NCBI GenBank assembly: GCA_018268675.1
Contig: JAFDWB010000092.1
Span: 124,001-188,000, forward strand
DNA: 64,000 bases
Reading direction: 5' to 3'
From: Actinomycetota bacterium
Lineage (GTDB): Bacteria > Actinomycetota > Thermoleophilia > Solirubrobacterales > 70-9
Each line of letters begins with the position of its first letter. The stretch's first letter is position 1. Both the position numbers and the translations under genes were made by a program. A model generated the notes under the pieces. It was not told the DNA's origin. It saw only the letters and a program-made list of their open reading frames with translations, and made no database searches. Below, piece after piece: positions 1 to 9,269 of this stretch.

Positions 1-131
1 CCCTCGCGGTCGACTTTCCGGGACGCGCCGGTGTTCCCTTGGCAGGCCCCGACTTCTCGGCGTCGATAGTCCACGCAAGACGCACCGAATTCCACGGCTG
101 ACGGGCGTCGACGGGGGAAAGGCTCGGGGGC

Positions 132-170
132 GTGGAGCCTTCCTCTCTCTATGCGAGAGGAAGGCTCCAC
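132..170. repeat. Perfect 16-bp hairpin enclosing a start codon
   Basis: Left arm GTGGAGCCTTCCTCTC (132-147) is exactly complementary to 155-170, with the 7-nt loop TCTATGC. The ATG of the downstream DUF559 gene is in the loop and the right arm encodes its first residues (M-R-E-E-G-S). There is no T-run, so it is not a normal terminator. It could be an operator, a translation-controlling mRNA hairpin, or a recognition site of the protein itself. The 131 bases before it show no gene. Confidence 0.9.
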
Positions 171-990
171 AGCCGAGGCTGGGATCGCGGCGATCGCGGC
201 GCGGCAGCAGGGTCTTGTCACGATCGGACAGCTCGCGGCGCTCGGGATTGACAAGAGCGGGGTGACCCGTCGGGTGCAGATGGGGCGGTCGCACCGCTTG
301 CACCGGGGCGTGTACGCGGTAGGGCATCGGAATCTCTCGTGGCGGGGGCGGTGGCTGGCGGCGGTGCTCGCCGTGGGGGACGGGGCGGTGCTGTCGCACG
401 CGAGTCCCGCGGCGCTGTGGCAGTTTCTGCGGCCGATGCCGGGGCCGACGCATGTCACCGTCGGTGCGGCTGTTCATCGAAGGCCACGGTCGGGAGTACA
501 AATCCATCGCTCGCGCACGCTTGTGCCGCGGGATGTCACTCGCCGCCATGGGATCGTGGTGACGACTCCGGCGAGGACGATCGAGGACATGCGCGGCGGG
601 GTCGAGCCGTATCTATTTCGCCGCGCGCTGCGGCAGGCGGAGCTCGCCGGGTATCGGGTGCCGCACCTCGGGCGCGTGAAACGGACGCGGTCGGACCTCG
701 AGCTGCGCTTCCTCGCCCTATGCAAGCGGCACGGGCTGCCGCGGCCGCTTGTCAACCAGCGTGTCCACGGGCGGCTCGTCGACTTTTACTGGCCCGAGCA
801 GCGGCTCGCGGTCGAGACCGACAGCTGGGACTACCACCGCGGCTCGGTCGCGTTCGAGGACGACCACGGCCGCGACCTCGAGCTGCGCGCCCACGGGATC
901 GCGACGCGGCGGTACACCGGCGAGCAGCTAGAAGCCGCTCCGCAGGCGGTCGTCGCCGACCTGCGACAGGCGCTCGGCCTCGCCTCGTAG
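151..990 (+). CDS. AbiEi-like / DUF559 domain protein (putative PD-(D/E)XK nuclease)
   Basis: A 279-residue protein of the family annotated as 'type IV toxin-antitoxin AbiEi family' or 'DUF559 domain'. Residues ~10-60 look like the AbiEi winged-helix N-terminus (GLVTIGQLAALGI, then HRGVYAVG). The C-terminal ~95 residues resemble the Vsr/DUF559 endonuclease fold: E184 (SDLELRF), D211 (LVDFYW) and E222-T-D224 (AVETDSW) are the likely metal-binding acids. The family is abundant in Actinobacteria, but substrate and role are not established. The start codon sits in the loop of a perfect hairpin, so translation may depend on its folding. No toxin or antitoxin partner is adjacent; polA follows at once on the same strand. 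It is a paralogue of the protein at 15384-16301. The family call is firm; nuclease activity is inferred. Confidence 0.85.
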   Translation: MREEGSTAEAGIAAIAARQQGLVTIGQLAALGIDKSGVTRRVQMGRSHRLHRGVYAVGHRNLSWRGRWLAAVLAVGDGAVLSHASPAALWQFLRPMPGPTHVTVGAAVHRRPRSGVQIHRSRTLVPRDVTRRHGIVVTTPARTIEDMRGGVEPYLFRRALRQAELAGYRVPHLGRVKRTRSDLELRFLALCKRHGLPRPLVNQRVHGRLVDFYWPEQRLAVETDSWDYHRGSVAFEDDHGRDLELRAHGIATRRYTGEQLEAAPQAVVADLRQALGLAS

Positions 991-993
991 AGT
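988..993 (+). promoter_or_regulatory. Probable -10 element TAGAGT for leaderless polA
   Basis: TAGAGT lies 7 nt before the polA ATG, and its first three bases are the stop codon of the preceding gene. No Shine-Dalgarno is visible, which fits a transcript starting at or near the ATG. Confidence 0.5.
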
Positions 994-1000
994 TGCGCCG

Positions 1001-3628
1001 ATGGCCGACGCCCCTGAGCTCTTTCTGATCGACGGCAACAGCCTCGCCTACCGCGCGTTCTTCGCCCTCCCCGAGTCGATCGGGACCAGCGACGGGCGCC
1101 CCACGAACGCGATCTTCGGGCTCGCCTCGATGCTGGTGAAAATCATCGACGAGCACCACCCGCAGGGGGTGATCGTCGCCTGGGACGCCGGCTGGAGCGG
1201 GCGCGAGAAGACCTACGACCTGTACAAGGCGCAGCGCAAACCACGCCCCGACCTGCTGCGCGAGCAGTGGCCGCACCTGATGCCGCTGGTCGAGGCCTTC
1301 GGCTACACCAACGTCAAGGTCGAAGGCTTCGAGGCCGACGACGTGATCGCCTCGCTCGCCAAGGCCGCCCGCGAGCAGGGGATCGAGGTGATGGTCGTGA
1401 CCGGCGACCGCGACGCCTACCAGCTGGTCGGCGACGGCGTCCGCGTGATGAGTACCTCGCGCGGCATCACCGAGACGAAGATCTACGACGCCGCCGCGGT
1501 CGAGGAGCGCTATGGGGTGCCGCCGGAGCTGATCACCGACCTGATGGGCCTCCGCGGCGACACCTCCGACAACATCCCCGGCGTCCCCGGGATCGGCGAG
1601 AAAACCGCCACCCAACTGCTGCAGAAATTTGGCTCGCTCGACGGCGTGCTGGCGAGCGTCGACGAGATCTCCGGGGCCAAACGCAAGGAAAACCTCACCA
1701 ACCACGCCGAGGACGCGCGGATGTCGAAAGCGCTGGCGACGCTCCAGTTCGACATCGAGACCGGGGTGGACCTGGCGGCGGCGCTGGCGGGCGAGCCCGA
1801 CCGCGGCGCGCTCCGTGACTTCATGCGCGAGTTCGAGCTCCGCGCCGTGCTCGAGCGGCTCGAAGAAGCGCTGCCGGAGGGCGACGCCGTCCCCGGCCGC
1901 AAGGTCGAGACCGAGCTCGCGGTCGAGACCGTGGAGGCGACCCCCGCCGACCTCGGCGACGCGCCCCGCATCGCGCTCGCCCTCGACGGCGAGCAGTGGG
2001 CCGCGGCCGAAGGCGAGCGCATCCTCACCGGCCGCAGCTCCCGGGACGAGCTCGCCGTCGCCCTCGCCGACAAGCCGCTGGCCGGCCACGACCTGAAGTC
2101 GCTCGGCGGCGGCCGCCACGGTCTGCTCGCCGCCGCTGCCCGCGAGGGCGTCGAGCTGGCCCTCGAGCACGACACGATGCTCGCCGCCTATCTGATCGAG
2201 CCGCAGCGCCGCACCTACGACCTGGTCGAGCTCGCCGCCGACGCCGGGATCGGCATCGCCGCCGGCGCCGCCCCCGACGCGGGCAAGGAGGCCGACGGCC
2301 AGCTCTCGCTCGGCGAGGAGGTCGAGGCGGGGCTCGACCCGGCCGAGGAGGCGCGCCTCGTCGCCGCCCTCGCCGAGGACCAGCTGCCCCGCATCCAGGC
2401 GCTCGGCCTGGAGACGCTGATGCGCGAGGTCGAGCTCCCCCTGATCGCCGTCCTCGCGGCGATGGAACGCGAGGGGCTGAAGCTCGACGCCGAGCGCCTC
2501 GGCGAGGTCGGCCACGGCTTCGGCGAGCGGATCGACCAGCTCGAAGCCGAGATCTTCGAGCTCGCCGACGAGGAGTTCACGATCGGCTCCCCGCAGCAGG
2601 TCGGCCGCATCCTCTTCGAGAAGCTCGAGCTGACGAAAAAGCGCCGCGGCAAGACCGGCTACTCGACCGACGCCCGCGTCCTCGCCCAGATCCGCGACGA
2701 GCACCCGATCGTCGAGAAGATCGAGTCCTGGCGCGAGCTGACCAAGTTGAAGAACACCTACCTCGACTCGCTCCCCGACCTGATCGACCCCGAGACCGGC
2801 CGCGTCCACACCACCTTCAACCAGGCGGCGACGACCACCGGCCGCCTCTCCAGCACCAATCCGAACCTGCAGAACATCCCGATCCGCACCGAGATCGGGC
2901 GCCCGGTCCGGGCCTGCTTCGTCGCCGAGGAGGGCGCCCGCCTGCTCTCCGCCGACTACAGCCAGGTGGAGCTCCGCGTGCTCGCCCACGTCGCCGACGA
3001 GCAGGTGCTGAAGGACGTCTTCCACGCCGGCGAGGACGTCCACGCGGCGACCGCCGCCGAGGTCTTCGAGATCCCGCCCGACGAGGTCGACGTCGGGCAG
3101 CGTTCGAAAGCCAAGATGGTCAACTTCGGGATCGTCTACGGGCTGACCGGCTTCGGCCTCGCCGACCGCCTCAACATCCCCCGCAAGGAGGGCGAGGAAT
3201 TCGTCGCCCGCTACCTCGAACGCTTCCCCGCCGTGCGCCGCTTTCGCGAGGAGGTGGTCGAGCGCGCCCAGGAGGACGGCTTCGTGACGACCTTGATGGG
3301 GCGCCGCCGGCCGATCCCCGAGCTGCGCTCCGGCAACCCGAACACGCGCCGCCTCGGCGAGCGCCTGGCCGTCAACACGGTGATCCAGGGGACCGCCGCC
3401 GACATCATCAAGGTGGCGATGGTGCGCTGCTGGGCGCGCCTGCGCGAGGAGCGGATGGCGACCCGCCTCGTCCTCCAGATCCACGACGAGCTCCTCTTCG
3501 AGGGGCCGCCGGAGGAGATGGACGCGGCGCTCGAGCTGGTGCGCCGGGAGATGACGCTCGCCTACGACCTCGACCCGGCGCTCGAGGTCGACGCCGGCGT
3601 CGGCACCGACTGGCTGAACGCCAAGTAG
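1001..3628 (+). CDS. polA: DNA polymerase I
   Basis: Fills gaps in excision repair and removes Okazaki primers. The 875 residues match family length. The N-terminal 5'-3' exonuclease (about 1-290) opens with DGNSLAYRAFFALP and has GLRGDTSDNIPGVPGIGEKT. A middle domain (~310-460) occupies the proofreading position but lacks a recognisable DxE motif, as in Taq and mycobacterial Pol I, so proofreading is probably lost. The polymerase domain carries motif A DYSQVELR (D652), motif B around RSKAKMVNFGIVYG and motif C QIHDELLFE (D829, E830). The 3' end overlaps the convergent FAD reductase gene by 67 bp. Linkage to rpsA, coaE, uvrB and uvrA is the usual actinobacterial order. Confidence 0.98.
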   Translation: MADAPELFLIDGNSLAYRAFFALPESIGTSDGRPTNAIFGLASMLVKIIDEHHPQGVIVAWDAGWSGREKTYDLYKAQRKPRPDLLREQWPHLMPLVEAFGYTNVKVEGFEADDVIASLAKAAREQGIEVMVVTGDRDAYQLVGDGVRVMSTSRGITETKIYDAAAVEERYGVPPELITDLMGLRGDTSDNIPGVPGIGEKTATQLLQKFGSLDGVLASVDEISGAKRKENLTNHAEDARMSKALATLQFDIETGVDLAAALAGEPDRGALRDFMREFELRAVLERLEEALPEGDAVPGRKVETELAVETVEATPADLGDAPRIALALDGEQWAAAEGERILTGRSSRDELAVALADKPLAGHDLKSLGGGRHGLLAAAAREGVELALEHDTMLAAYLIEPQRRTYDLVELAADAGIGIAAGAAPDAGKEADGQLSLGEEVEAGLDPAEEARLVAALAEDQLPRIQALGLETLMREVELPLIAVLAAMEREGLKLDAERLGEVGHGFGERIDQLEAEIFELADEEFTIGSPQQVGRILFEKLELTKKRRGKTGYSTDARVLAQIRDEHPIVEKIESWRELTKLKNTYLDSLPDLIDPETGRVHTTFNQAATTTGRLSSTNPNLQNIPIRTEIGRPVRACFVAEEGARLLSADYSQVELRVLAHVADEQVLKDVFHAGEDVHAATAAEVFEIPPDEVDVGQRSKAKMVNFGIVYGLTGFGLADRLNIPRKEGEEFVARYLERFPAVRRFREEVVERAQEDGFVTTLMGRRRPIPELRSGNPNTRRLGERLAVNTVIQGTAADIIKVAMVRCWARLREERMATRLVLQIHDELLFEGPPEEMDAALELVRREMTLAYDLDPALEVDAGVGTDWLNAK

Positions 3629-4746
3629 TCGCCGCCGTCGGCGAACTCGGGCGGCGCGATGTTCAGGTAGTGGCCGAAGGACCAGTCGACGAAGCGGCGT
3701 ACGCCGAAGAGGCGGATCAGCGGGCCGAGCAGGCGCGGCGGCACCCGCGGCACGATCTTCTGCGTCCGCAGCATCCACCTGAACTTCCACTCGTGCGAGT
3801 CGCTGAACTCGGCGTAATGCCGGGCGGCCTCCTCGCGGCTCTGGCGTCCCTCGACCACGCCGCGCAGCTCGCGCCCCAGCGCGATCCCGAAGTAGAGCGC
3901 GGTGCGGATCCCCTCCGCGGTCAGCGGCAGGCAGTGGCCGGCCGAGTCGCCGGCGAAGAAGACGCCCCGCCCGGTCGCCGCGCGCAGCTTGTGGGGGATC
4001 CAGTTGCCCTGGTAGCGGACGCGGTCGCGGTCGAGGTCCTCCGCCAGCAGCTCGGTCGTCTCGCGCACGTGGAAGCGGGGGTCGAAGGAGCCGACGCCGA
4101 TCCGCGTCTCCTCGCCCGCCGGGAAGGACCAACCGTACCCGGCCGGCACATAACGGCGGTCGATCCAGATCTCGAGGTCGGCGGCGCCGCCTTCCGGGTG
4201 CACCTCGAGCCCGCGCGAGAGCGGCGCTTCCGGCGGCTGGTAGCCCGCCGGCCCGGCCAGCACCCGCCGCCAGCCGAGCGCGTCGACCACGAGCGGGGCG
4301 GTGACCACGCCGCGGTCGGTCTCGACCGCGATCGCGTCGGCGCCGTTCGCGGCCCCGCCGACCAGCCCCTCGACCTTGGCGGTCTCGAAGCGGGCGTCGC
4401 AGCCGTCCCACAGCAGCGCGCAGAGCGTCCGGTAGTCGAAGGTGGAGAAGGTCCAGGGCAGCCGGTAGCGCGAGTCCCCGTGCGGGGTGTGGATGACCAG
4501 CGTGTCGAAGCGCTGGCGCTCCGCCTCCAGCAGCCCGAGTCGCTCCAGCCACGCGGTCGGGATCCCGCAGGCCGACGTCTGGCGCTCGCCGATCTCGTAG
4601 CGGTCGACGATCAGCACGTCGGCCCCCGATCCGGCCAGCTCCCGGGCCACCGCCAGGCCGGCGAAGCTCGCCCCGCAGATCAGCACGTCGTGGGCCCCCG
4701 CGAGAGAGGTCCGTTCGTCGCCGCGTTTGGTCGCTCGGGTAGGCAT
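3562..4746 (-). CDS. FAD-dependent oxidoreductase, geranylgeranyl reductase-like
   Basis: A 394-residue flavoprotein of the GGR/UbiH type. The N-terminal Rossmann signature CGASFAGLAVARELA and the following D-containing turn (LIVDRYEIG) bind the FAD ADP moiety; YGWSFPAG and FFAGDSAGHCLPLTAEGIR are typical of the geranylgeranyl reductase family, the latter being the second FAD motif. Members reduce isoprenoid double bonds (quinone side chains, polyprenyl lipids) or act on other hydrophobic substrates; the substrate here cannot be read from sequence. It is convergent with polA, and its last ~20 residues are encoded by DNA that also encodes the polA C-terminus. Its start lies 61 bp from that of rpsA on the other strand, so promoters share this gap. 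Confidence 0.85.
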   Translation of the reverse strand: MPTRATKRGDERTSLAGAHDVLICGASFAGLAVARELAGSGADVLIVDRYEIGERQTSACGIPTAWLERLGLLEAERQRFDTLVIHTPHGDSRYRLPWTFSTFDYRTLCALLWDGCDARFETAKVEGLVGGAANGADAIAVETDRGVVTAPLVVDALGWRRVLAGPAGYQPPEAPLSRGLEVHPEGGAADLEIWIDRRYVPAGYGWSFPAGEETRIGVGSFDPRFHVRETTELLAEDLDRDRVRYQGNWIPHKLRAATGRGVFFAGDSAGHCLPLTAEGIRTALYFGIALGRELRGVVEGRQSREEAARHYAEFSDSHEWKFRWMLRTQKIVPRVPPRLLGPLIRLFGVRRFVDWSFGHYLNIAPPEFADGGDYLAFSQSVPTPASTSSAGSRS

Positions 4747-4807
4747 CGCCAGGCAGCGTATCGGCGACGCGCGCCCGCCGGCTCATCTATGCCATCATGC
4801 TCAACCC

Positions 4808-6196
4808 GTGGCCGCGACCGAGACCATGACCCCTGCGCCCAGCGCGACCCCCGTCGAGGGGAGCGGCGGCCTGCTGCTCAACATCGACGGCCGGATCGTC
4901 CCCAACTACGCGGCGACGATGGTGTCGTTCGACGAGGGCGACGTCGTCAACGGCAAGGTCGTCCGCATCGACAAAGACGAGGTCCTGGTCGACATCGGCT
5001 ACAAGGCCGAGGGCGTCATCCCCAGCAACGAGCTCTCGATCCGCAAGTCGGTCAACCCGGCCGAAGAGGTCGAGCTCGGCGAGGAGGTCGACGCCCTGGT
5101 CCTCACCAAGGAGGACTCCGAGGGCCGCCTGATCCTCTCCAAGAAGCGCGCCCGCTTCGAGAAAGCCTGGCGCCGCATCGAGGTCGCCGCCGACTCCGGC
5201 GAACCGGTCGAAGGCAGCGTGATCGAGGTGGTCAAGGGCGGCCTGATCCTCGACCTCGGGGTGCGCGGCTTCCTGCCCGCCTCGCTGGTCGACATCCGCC
5301 GCGTCCACAACCTCGACGAGTTCATGGGCCAGACGCTCGAGTGCAAGGTGATCGAGCTGAACCGCTCGCGCAACAACGTCGTCCTCTCGCGCCGCGCGGT
5401 GCTGGAGGAGGAGCGCAAAGAGGTCCGCGAGCAGATCCTCGGCCGGCTCGAGCCGGGCCAGGTCGTGGAAGGGAAGATCTCCAACATCGTCGATTTCGGC
5501 GCCTTCGTCGACCTCGACGGGATCGACGGCCTGATCCACATCTCCGAGCTTTCCTGGAGCCACGTCAACCACCCGAGCGAAGTGGTGGCGATCGGCGACA
5601 CGGTGCGGATCAAAGTCCTCGACATCGACCGCGACCGCCAGCGCATCAGCCTCGGCCTGAAGCAGACCCAGGAGGACCCGTGGCAGCGGGTGATCTCGAC
5701 CCACCGGCCCGGCGACGTGCTCGAGGGCACGGTGACCAAGGTCGTCGCCTTCGGCGCCTTCGTCGAAATCCTCCCCGGGGTCGAGGGCCTGGTCCACATC
5801 TCCGAGCTTGCCGACCACCACGTCGAGAACCCCTCCGAAGTGGTCGAGCCGGGGTCCAAGCTGAACGTCAAGATCCTCGAGATCGACGAAGACCGGCGCC
5901 GCCTTTCGCTCTCGATCAAGCGGGTCGAGGGGCAGAACATGCCGATGCAGGACCTCAGCGCGCAGATCGCCGCCGCGAACGCGGCGTATGACGAAAGCGC
6001 GGCAGCCGCGGGTCCTGTCGCGGATGAGGACTCCTCGTCCTCGCAAGCAGCGGGCGAAGAGCCCTCATCCGCGCCACCCGCGGACGGGGCGCCGGAGGTT
6101 GACGCCGAGGCGCCGGAGGCTCTTGCGGAGGATGCCGCGGTCGAGCCTCCTGAGGCTCCGGCCGCCGACAGCGACAGCGAGTCCGCGCAGGACTGA
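4808..6196 (+). CDS. rpsA: 30S ribosomal protein S1
   Basis: Helps load mRNA on the 30S subunit. Four S1 RNA-binding repeats are visible: ~44-110 (NGKVVRIDKDEVLVDIG), ~133-200 (EGSVIEVVKGGLILDLG), ~216-285 (EGKISNIVDFGAFVDLDG) and ~301-370 (EGTVTKVVAFGAFVEILPG), the four-repeat form of Actinobacteria. The last ~75 residues are a low-complexity acidic Ala/Ser/Glu/Pro tail. The reading frame is open further upstream, but GTG 4808 is chosen because it gives the usual short lead before the first repeat; ATG 4826 is an alternative. No good Shine-Dalgarno is seen. coaE follows after 13 bp. Confidence 0.96.
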   Translation: MAATETMTPAPSATPVEGSGGLLLNIDGRIVPNYAATMVSFDEGDVVNGKVVRIDKDEVLVDIGYKAEGVIPSNELSIRKSVNPAEEVELGEEVDALVLTKEDSEGRLILSKKRARFEKAWRRIEVAADSGEPVEGSVIEVVKGGLILDLGVRGFLPASLVDIRRVHNLDEFMGQTLECKVIELNRSRNNVVLSRRAVLEEERKEVREQILGRLEPGQVVEGKISNIVDFGAFVDLDGIDGLIHISELSWSHVNHPSEVVAIGDTVRIKVLDIDRDRQRISLGLKQTQEDPWQRVISTHRPGDVLEGTVTKVVAFGAFVEILPGVEGLVHISELADHHVENPSEVVEPGSKLNVKILEIDEDRRRLSLSIKRVEGQNMPMQDLSAQIAAANAAYDESAAAAGPVADEDSSSSQAAGEEPSSAPPADGAPEVDAEAPEALAEDAAVEPPEAPAADSDSESAQD

Positions 6197-6209
6197 GCGG
6201 CGGGGCCGG

Positions 6210-6794
6210 GTGGCGCCGCTGACGATCGGGTTGACCGGCGGCATCGCCGCGGGCAAGTCCGAGGCGCTGGCCGCCTTCGGCCGGCTCGGGGCGGCGACCC
6301 TCTCCAGCGATGCGGTCGTCCACGAGCTGCTCGAAAGCGAGCCGCTGCGGCGCGAGCTGACCGCGCGGTGGGGCCCCGAGGTGGCGCCGGTGGGCGCCCC
6401 GACCGACCGTGCCCGGATCGGCGGCATCGTGTTCGCCGACCCCGACGAGCTGACCTGGCTCGAGTCCCAGATCCACCCGGCGGTCGGCGCCGCCACCGCC
6501 GCCTGGCTGGCGGCGCTCCCCGACGACGTCGAGTTCGCCGTGGTCGAGGTGCCGCTCCTCTTCGAGGGGGGCCGCGACGGGGTCTTCGACACGACCGTCT
6601 CGGTGGTCGCCGCCGAGGAGGTCCGCCGCGAGCGGGCCGCCGCCCGCGGCCACGCCCTGGTCGACGCCCGCGAGGCGCGCCAGCTGACCCAGGAGGAGAA
6701 GGCCGAGCGGGCCGACCACGTGGTCGCCAACGACGGCTCGGTCGCCGACCTCGAGGCGTCCCTGTCCGCGCTCCTCGCGAAGCTGCGCGAATGA
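6210..6794 (+). CDS. coaE: Dephospho-CoA kinase
   Basis: Catalyses the last step of coenzyme A synthesis, ATP-dependent phosphorylation of the dephospho-CoA 3'-hydroxyl. The P-loop GLTGGIAAGKSE is at residues ~5-16, followed by the family's SSDAVVHELL and VVEVPLLFEGG. At 194 residues it lacks the GrpB/UPF0157 extension seen in mycobacterial CoaE. The GTG start at 6210 was chosen because the frame upstream is a shadow of the rpsA tail and the P-loop must be near the N-terminus. The stop overlaps the next start as ATGA, so translational coupling is likely. Confidence 0.95.
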   Translation: MAPLTIGLTGGIAAGKSEALAAFGRLGAATLSSDAVVHELLESEPLRRELTARWGPEVAPVGAPTDRARIGGIVFADPDELTWLESQIHPAVGAATAAWLAALPDDVEFAVVEVPLLFEGGRDGVFDTTVSVVAAEEVRRERAAARGHALVDAREARQLTQEEKAERADHVVANDGSVADLEASLSALLAKLRE

Positions 6795-7387
6795 GCGCCA
6801 GGGCACGCCCCCGACAGCGCAGCCGCTGGCCGCTCTGGGTCGGGATCGCCGCCGTGGTCGGCCTCTTCGTCGGCATCGTCGTCGCGAGCGGCGCCTTCGA
6901 CAAGGCGATCAAGGAACTCAGCCTGCCGCTCGAACACGAGAACATCATCCGCCGGCAGGCGCGCGAAAAGGGGGTCGACGCGGCGCTGATCGCGGCGGTG
7001 ATCGACACCGAGTCGAAGTTCACCAACGCCGAATCGAGCGCCGGGGCGCGCGGCCTGATGCAGATCACGCCGGCGGCCGCCAAGTTCATCGAGAAGCAGA
7101 GCGGCGGCACGACCTTCAAGCTCTCCGACCTCTCCAACCCGGAAATCAACATCCGCTACGGCACCTTCCTGCTCAAGGAACTGCTCGAACGCTACGAAGG
7201 CGACGAGGCCGCCGCGCTGGCCGCCTACAACGCGGGCCCCGGGAACGCCGACAAGTGGGGTGGGGCGGGGCTCTCGGTCGAAGAAATCCCCTTCCCGGAA
7301 ACGCGCGCCTACGTCGAAACCGTGCTCGAACGGCAGAAGCAGTACCGGGAAAAGTACGCTTCCGAGTTGGGGTATGGCGGGGGATAA
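6791..7387 (+). CDS. Membrane-anchored soluble lytic transglycosylase (SLT domain)
   Basis: Cleaves the MurNAc-GlcNAc bond of peptidoglycan with formation of 1,6-anhydro ends. A single N-terminal membrane helix (~14-35) follows a basic stretch, so the enzyme faces outward. The SLT domain fills the remainder: catalytic Glu74 in DTESKF, then GLMQITP and AAYNAGPG, all family hallmarks. The 198-residue length is short but complete for a single-domain enzyme. The start overlaps the coaE stop and the stop lies inside the next gene, so it is mid-operon. Substrate-specific accessory domains are absent. Confidence 0.93.
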   Translation: MSARARPRQRSRWPLWVGIAAVVGLFVGIVVASGAFDKAIKELSLPLEHENIIRRQAREKGVDAALIAAVIDTESKFTNAESSAGARGLMQITPAAAKFIEKQSGGTTFKLSDLSNPEINIRYGTFLLKELLERYEGDEAAALAAYNAGPGNADKWGGAGLSVEEIPFPETRAYVETVLERQKQYREKYASELGYGGG

Positions 7388-8747
7388 GCCCAATCCGCGG
7401 GTCTGGGCGCTGGCGCTGGCGGTCGGCGTCGTGCTGGCCGACTCCTCGATCGTCGTCCTCGCCCTCCCGGACATCTACCGGGAACTGAACACCTCGGTCT
7501 TCGGCGTCACCTGGGTCCTCGTCTCCTTCAACCTGGTGATGGCGCTGGCCGCGGTGCCCGCAGCGATGGTGGCGCGGCGGGTCGGGCCGGGGCGGGCGGC
7601 GGCGGTCGGCCTCGCGATCTTCGCCGGGGCGGGGCTCGCCTGCGGCGTCTCCGAACACCTCTCGACCCTGGTCATCGCCCGGTCCGTGCAGGCGCTCGGC
7701 GGCGCCCTGGCGGTGACCGCGGCGCTCGAGCTGCTGCCCGCGACGGTCGGCTCGGAGCGCCGCGCGACCGCCGTCTGGGCGACCGCTGGGGCGACCGGCG
7801 CGGCCCTCGGCCCGGCGCTCGGCGGCATCCTCACCCAGCTCGTCTCCTGGCAGTCGATCTTCCTGCTCCAGGTGCCGATCGCGCTCGCCGCGGCCGTCCC
7901 GATCCTCACCGTCGCCCGCGCCGAGATGTCGACCCAGGTGATCGGGCCGGAGCTGCGCCGCACCGGCAGGCCGCACCTGTGGGCGAACGTGGCGCTGGCG
8001 ATGGTCTCCGCCTCGATCGCCGCGGCGCTCTTCCTCCTCGTCCTGCTGCTGATCGAAGGCTGGCGGCTCAGCCCGATCGGCGCCGCGCTCGTCGTCTCGG
8101 TGATGCCGCTGGCGGCGGTGCTCGGCTCGCGCCTCTCCGGCTGGGTCGAGGACACCCGGGCGCGCGCCGCGGCCGGGGCCCTCCTCCTCGCCGGCGGCCT
8201 CGGCGGTCTCGCCCTGCTGCCGAAGGCGACCGTCTGGCTCACCGTGCCGCCGCAGATCCTGATCGGGATCGGGCTCTCGCTGGTCCTCTCGGCGCTGACC
8301 GAGACGGCGCTGTCGGGCCGCGCCCCGCAGGCGATCCACGGCGGCTGGACGATCTCCGCCCGCCACGCCGGCGTCGTCATCGGCCTGCTGGCGCTGACCC
8401 CGGTCTTCACCCACGACATCGCGGTCCAGCAGAAGGATGCGATCAACGCCGGGACCGCGGTGATCCTCGACTCGCCGATCCGCCCGGTGACCAAGATCGC
8501 CCTGGCGACGAAGATCGGCGAACACCTGAGATCGGAGAGCGGCAAGGTGCCGAACCTCGGCGACGTCTTCGAACCGCTCCCCGAAGGCGAAGCCGAGCGC
8601 GCCGAAGTCGTCCAGCTGCGCGAAGAACTCCAGAACCAGCTGAACCGCGGCGCCACCCACGCCTTCAGCCCCTCGTTCGGGATCGCGGCCCTGATCGCGG
8701 CGCTGGCCTTGGTGCCGATCGGCCTCGCGCGGAGGATCGACCTGTGA
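7374..8747 (+). CDS. MFS transporter (drug-efflux-like)
   Basis: A 457-residue major facilitator protein. Motif A-like GPGRAAAVG after helix 2 and a string of hydrophobic helices separated by short polar turns support the family; the first segment VLADSSIVVLALPDIY resembles the DHA2 (14-helix) drug transporters. A long polar segment before the last helix (~res 365-425, with acidic coiled-coil-like PEGEAERAEVVQLREEL) is unusual and is predicted to be extracytoplasmic. Start ATG 7374 overlaps the transglycosylase end. The substrate is unknown. An MFS gene between coaE and uvrA also occurs in mycobacteria. Confidence 0.88.
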   Translation: MAGDKPNPRVWALALAVGVVLADSSIVVLALPDIYRELNTSVFGVTWVLVSFNLVMALAAVPAAMVARRVGPGRAAAVGLAIFAGAGLACGVSEHLSTLVIARSVQALGGALAVTAALELLPATVGSERRATAVWATAGATGAALGPALGGILTQLVSWQSIFLLQVPIALAAAVPILTVARAEMSTQVIGPELRRTGRPHLWANVALAMVSASIAAALFLLVLLLIEGWRLSPIGAALVVSVMPLAAVLGSRLSGWVEDTRARAAAGALLLAGGLGGLALLPKATVWLTVPPQILIGIGLSLVLSALTETALSGRAPQAIHGGWTISARHAGVVIGLLALTPVFTHDIAVQQKDAINAGTAVILDSPIRPVTKIALATKIGEHLRSESGKVPNLGDVFEPLPEGEAERAEVVQLREELQNQLNRGATHAFSPSFGIAALIAALALVPIGLARRIDL

Positions 8748-9262
8748 CCCGCGCCCGCGGTCTGGTGCTCGGCGCGCTCGCCGTCTCGCTGGCGCTGATC
8801 GGCGTCTACCTCGCCGCGGGCGGCGCCTCCTACACGCCCGAGAAGACCCTCAACCCCTGCGAACCGCGCCCCTACCAGCCGACCAGCGGCGGCCTCGAAG
8901 GTCTGGCCGAGGAATTCTCGCTCTCGGCCCTCGACGGCGCCGCCTGCAAGCTCGGCGTCAGCCGCGAGCGCCTCGCCCGCGCCCTCGCCAGCAAGGAAAA
9001 CCGCGAACGGTTCGCCAAGCACTTCCACATCGGCGACGAAAAGCTCGCCGAAGCGATCCGCGCCGGGTTGGTACGGGCGATCGACGACGCCGAAGAACAC
9101 GGGAAGCTGAGCTCCTTCGTCGCCGGGCCGCTGCGGACCGCGGTCGAGCACATCCCGCTCGAACAGGCGATCGAACTGATCCAGGACGCGAAAAAGGTGT
9201 TCAGCGGCGCGGAAGGCCTGCTCGGACCGCTCGGGGGGCTGGTCGAACAGTTCCTCCCCTGA
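8744..9262 (+). CDS. Hypothetical membrane-anchored protein
   Basis: 172 residues, GTG start overlapping the MFS stop by 4 nt (GTGA). One N-terminal hydrophobic helix (LVLGALAVSLALIGVYLAAGG) acts as signal anchor; the rest is a soluble, helical, charged domain outside the membrane with ACKLGVSRERLARALAS and HFHIGDEKLAEAIRAGL, which look like two related helix-turn-helix-like repeats. A Cys pair (NPCEP, GAACKLG) could form a disulphide. I do not recognise the family. Tight coupling to the MFS gene suggests a shared function at the envelope. Confidence 0.75.
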   Translation: MTRARGLVLGALAVSLALIGVYLAAGGASYTPEKTLNPCEPRPYQPTSGGLEGLAEEFSLSALDGAACKLGVSRERLARALASKENRERFAKHFHIGDEKLAEAIRAGLVRAIDDAEEHGKLSSFVAGPLRTAVEHIPLEQAIELIQDAKKVFSGAEGLLGPLGGLVEQFLP

Positions 9263-9269
9263 CGCGGTT

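Noticed and set aside
151-990. A complete type IV toxin-antitoxin pair (AbiEi with AbiEii)
   Set aside because: No nucleotidyltransferase-like AbiEii gene is adjacent to either DUF559 gene; the AbiEi name comes only from the N-terminal domain.
752-4786. Very long open frames on the strand opposite polA, rpsA, smc and others (some over 1,000 codons)
   Set aside because: In DNA of this GC content, antisense frames of coding regions stay open by chance. They have no domain motifs and overlap well-supported genes.
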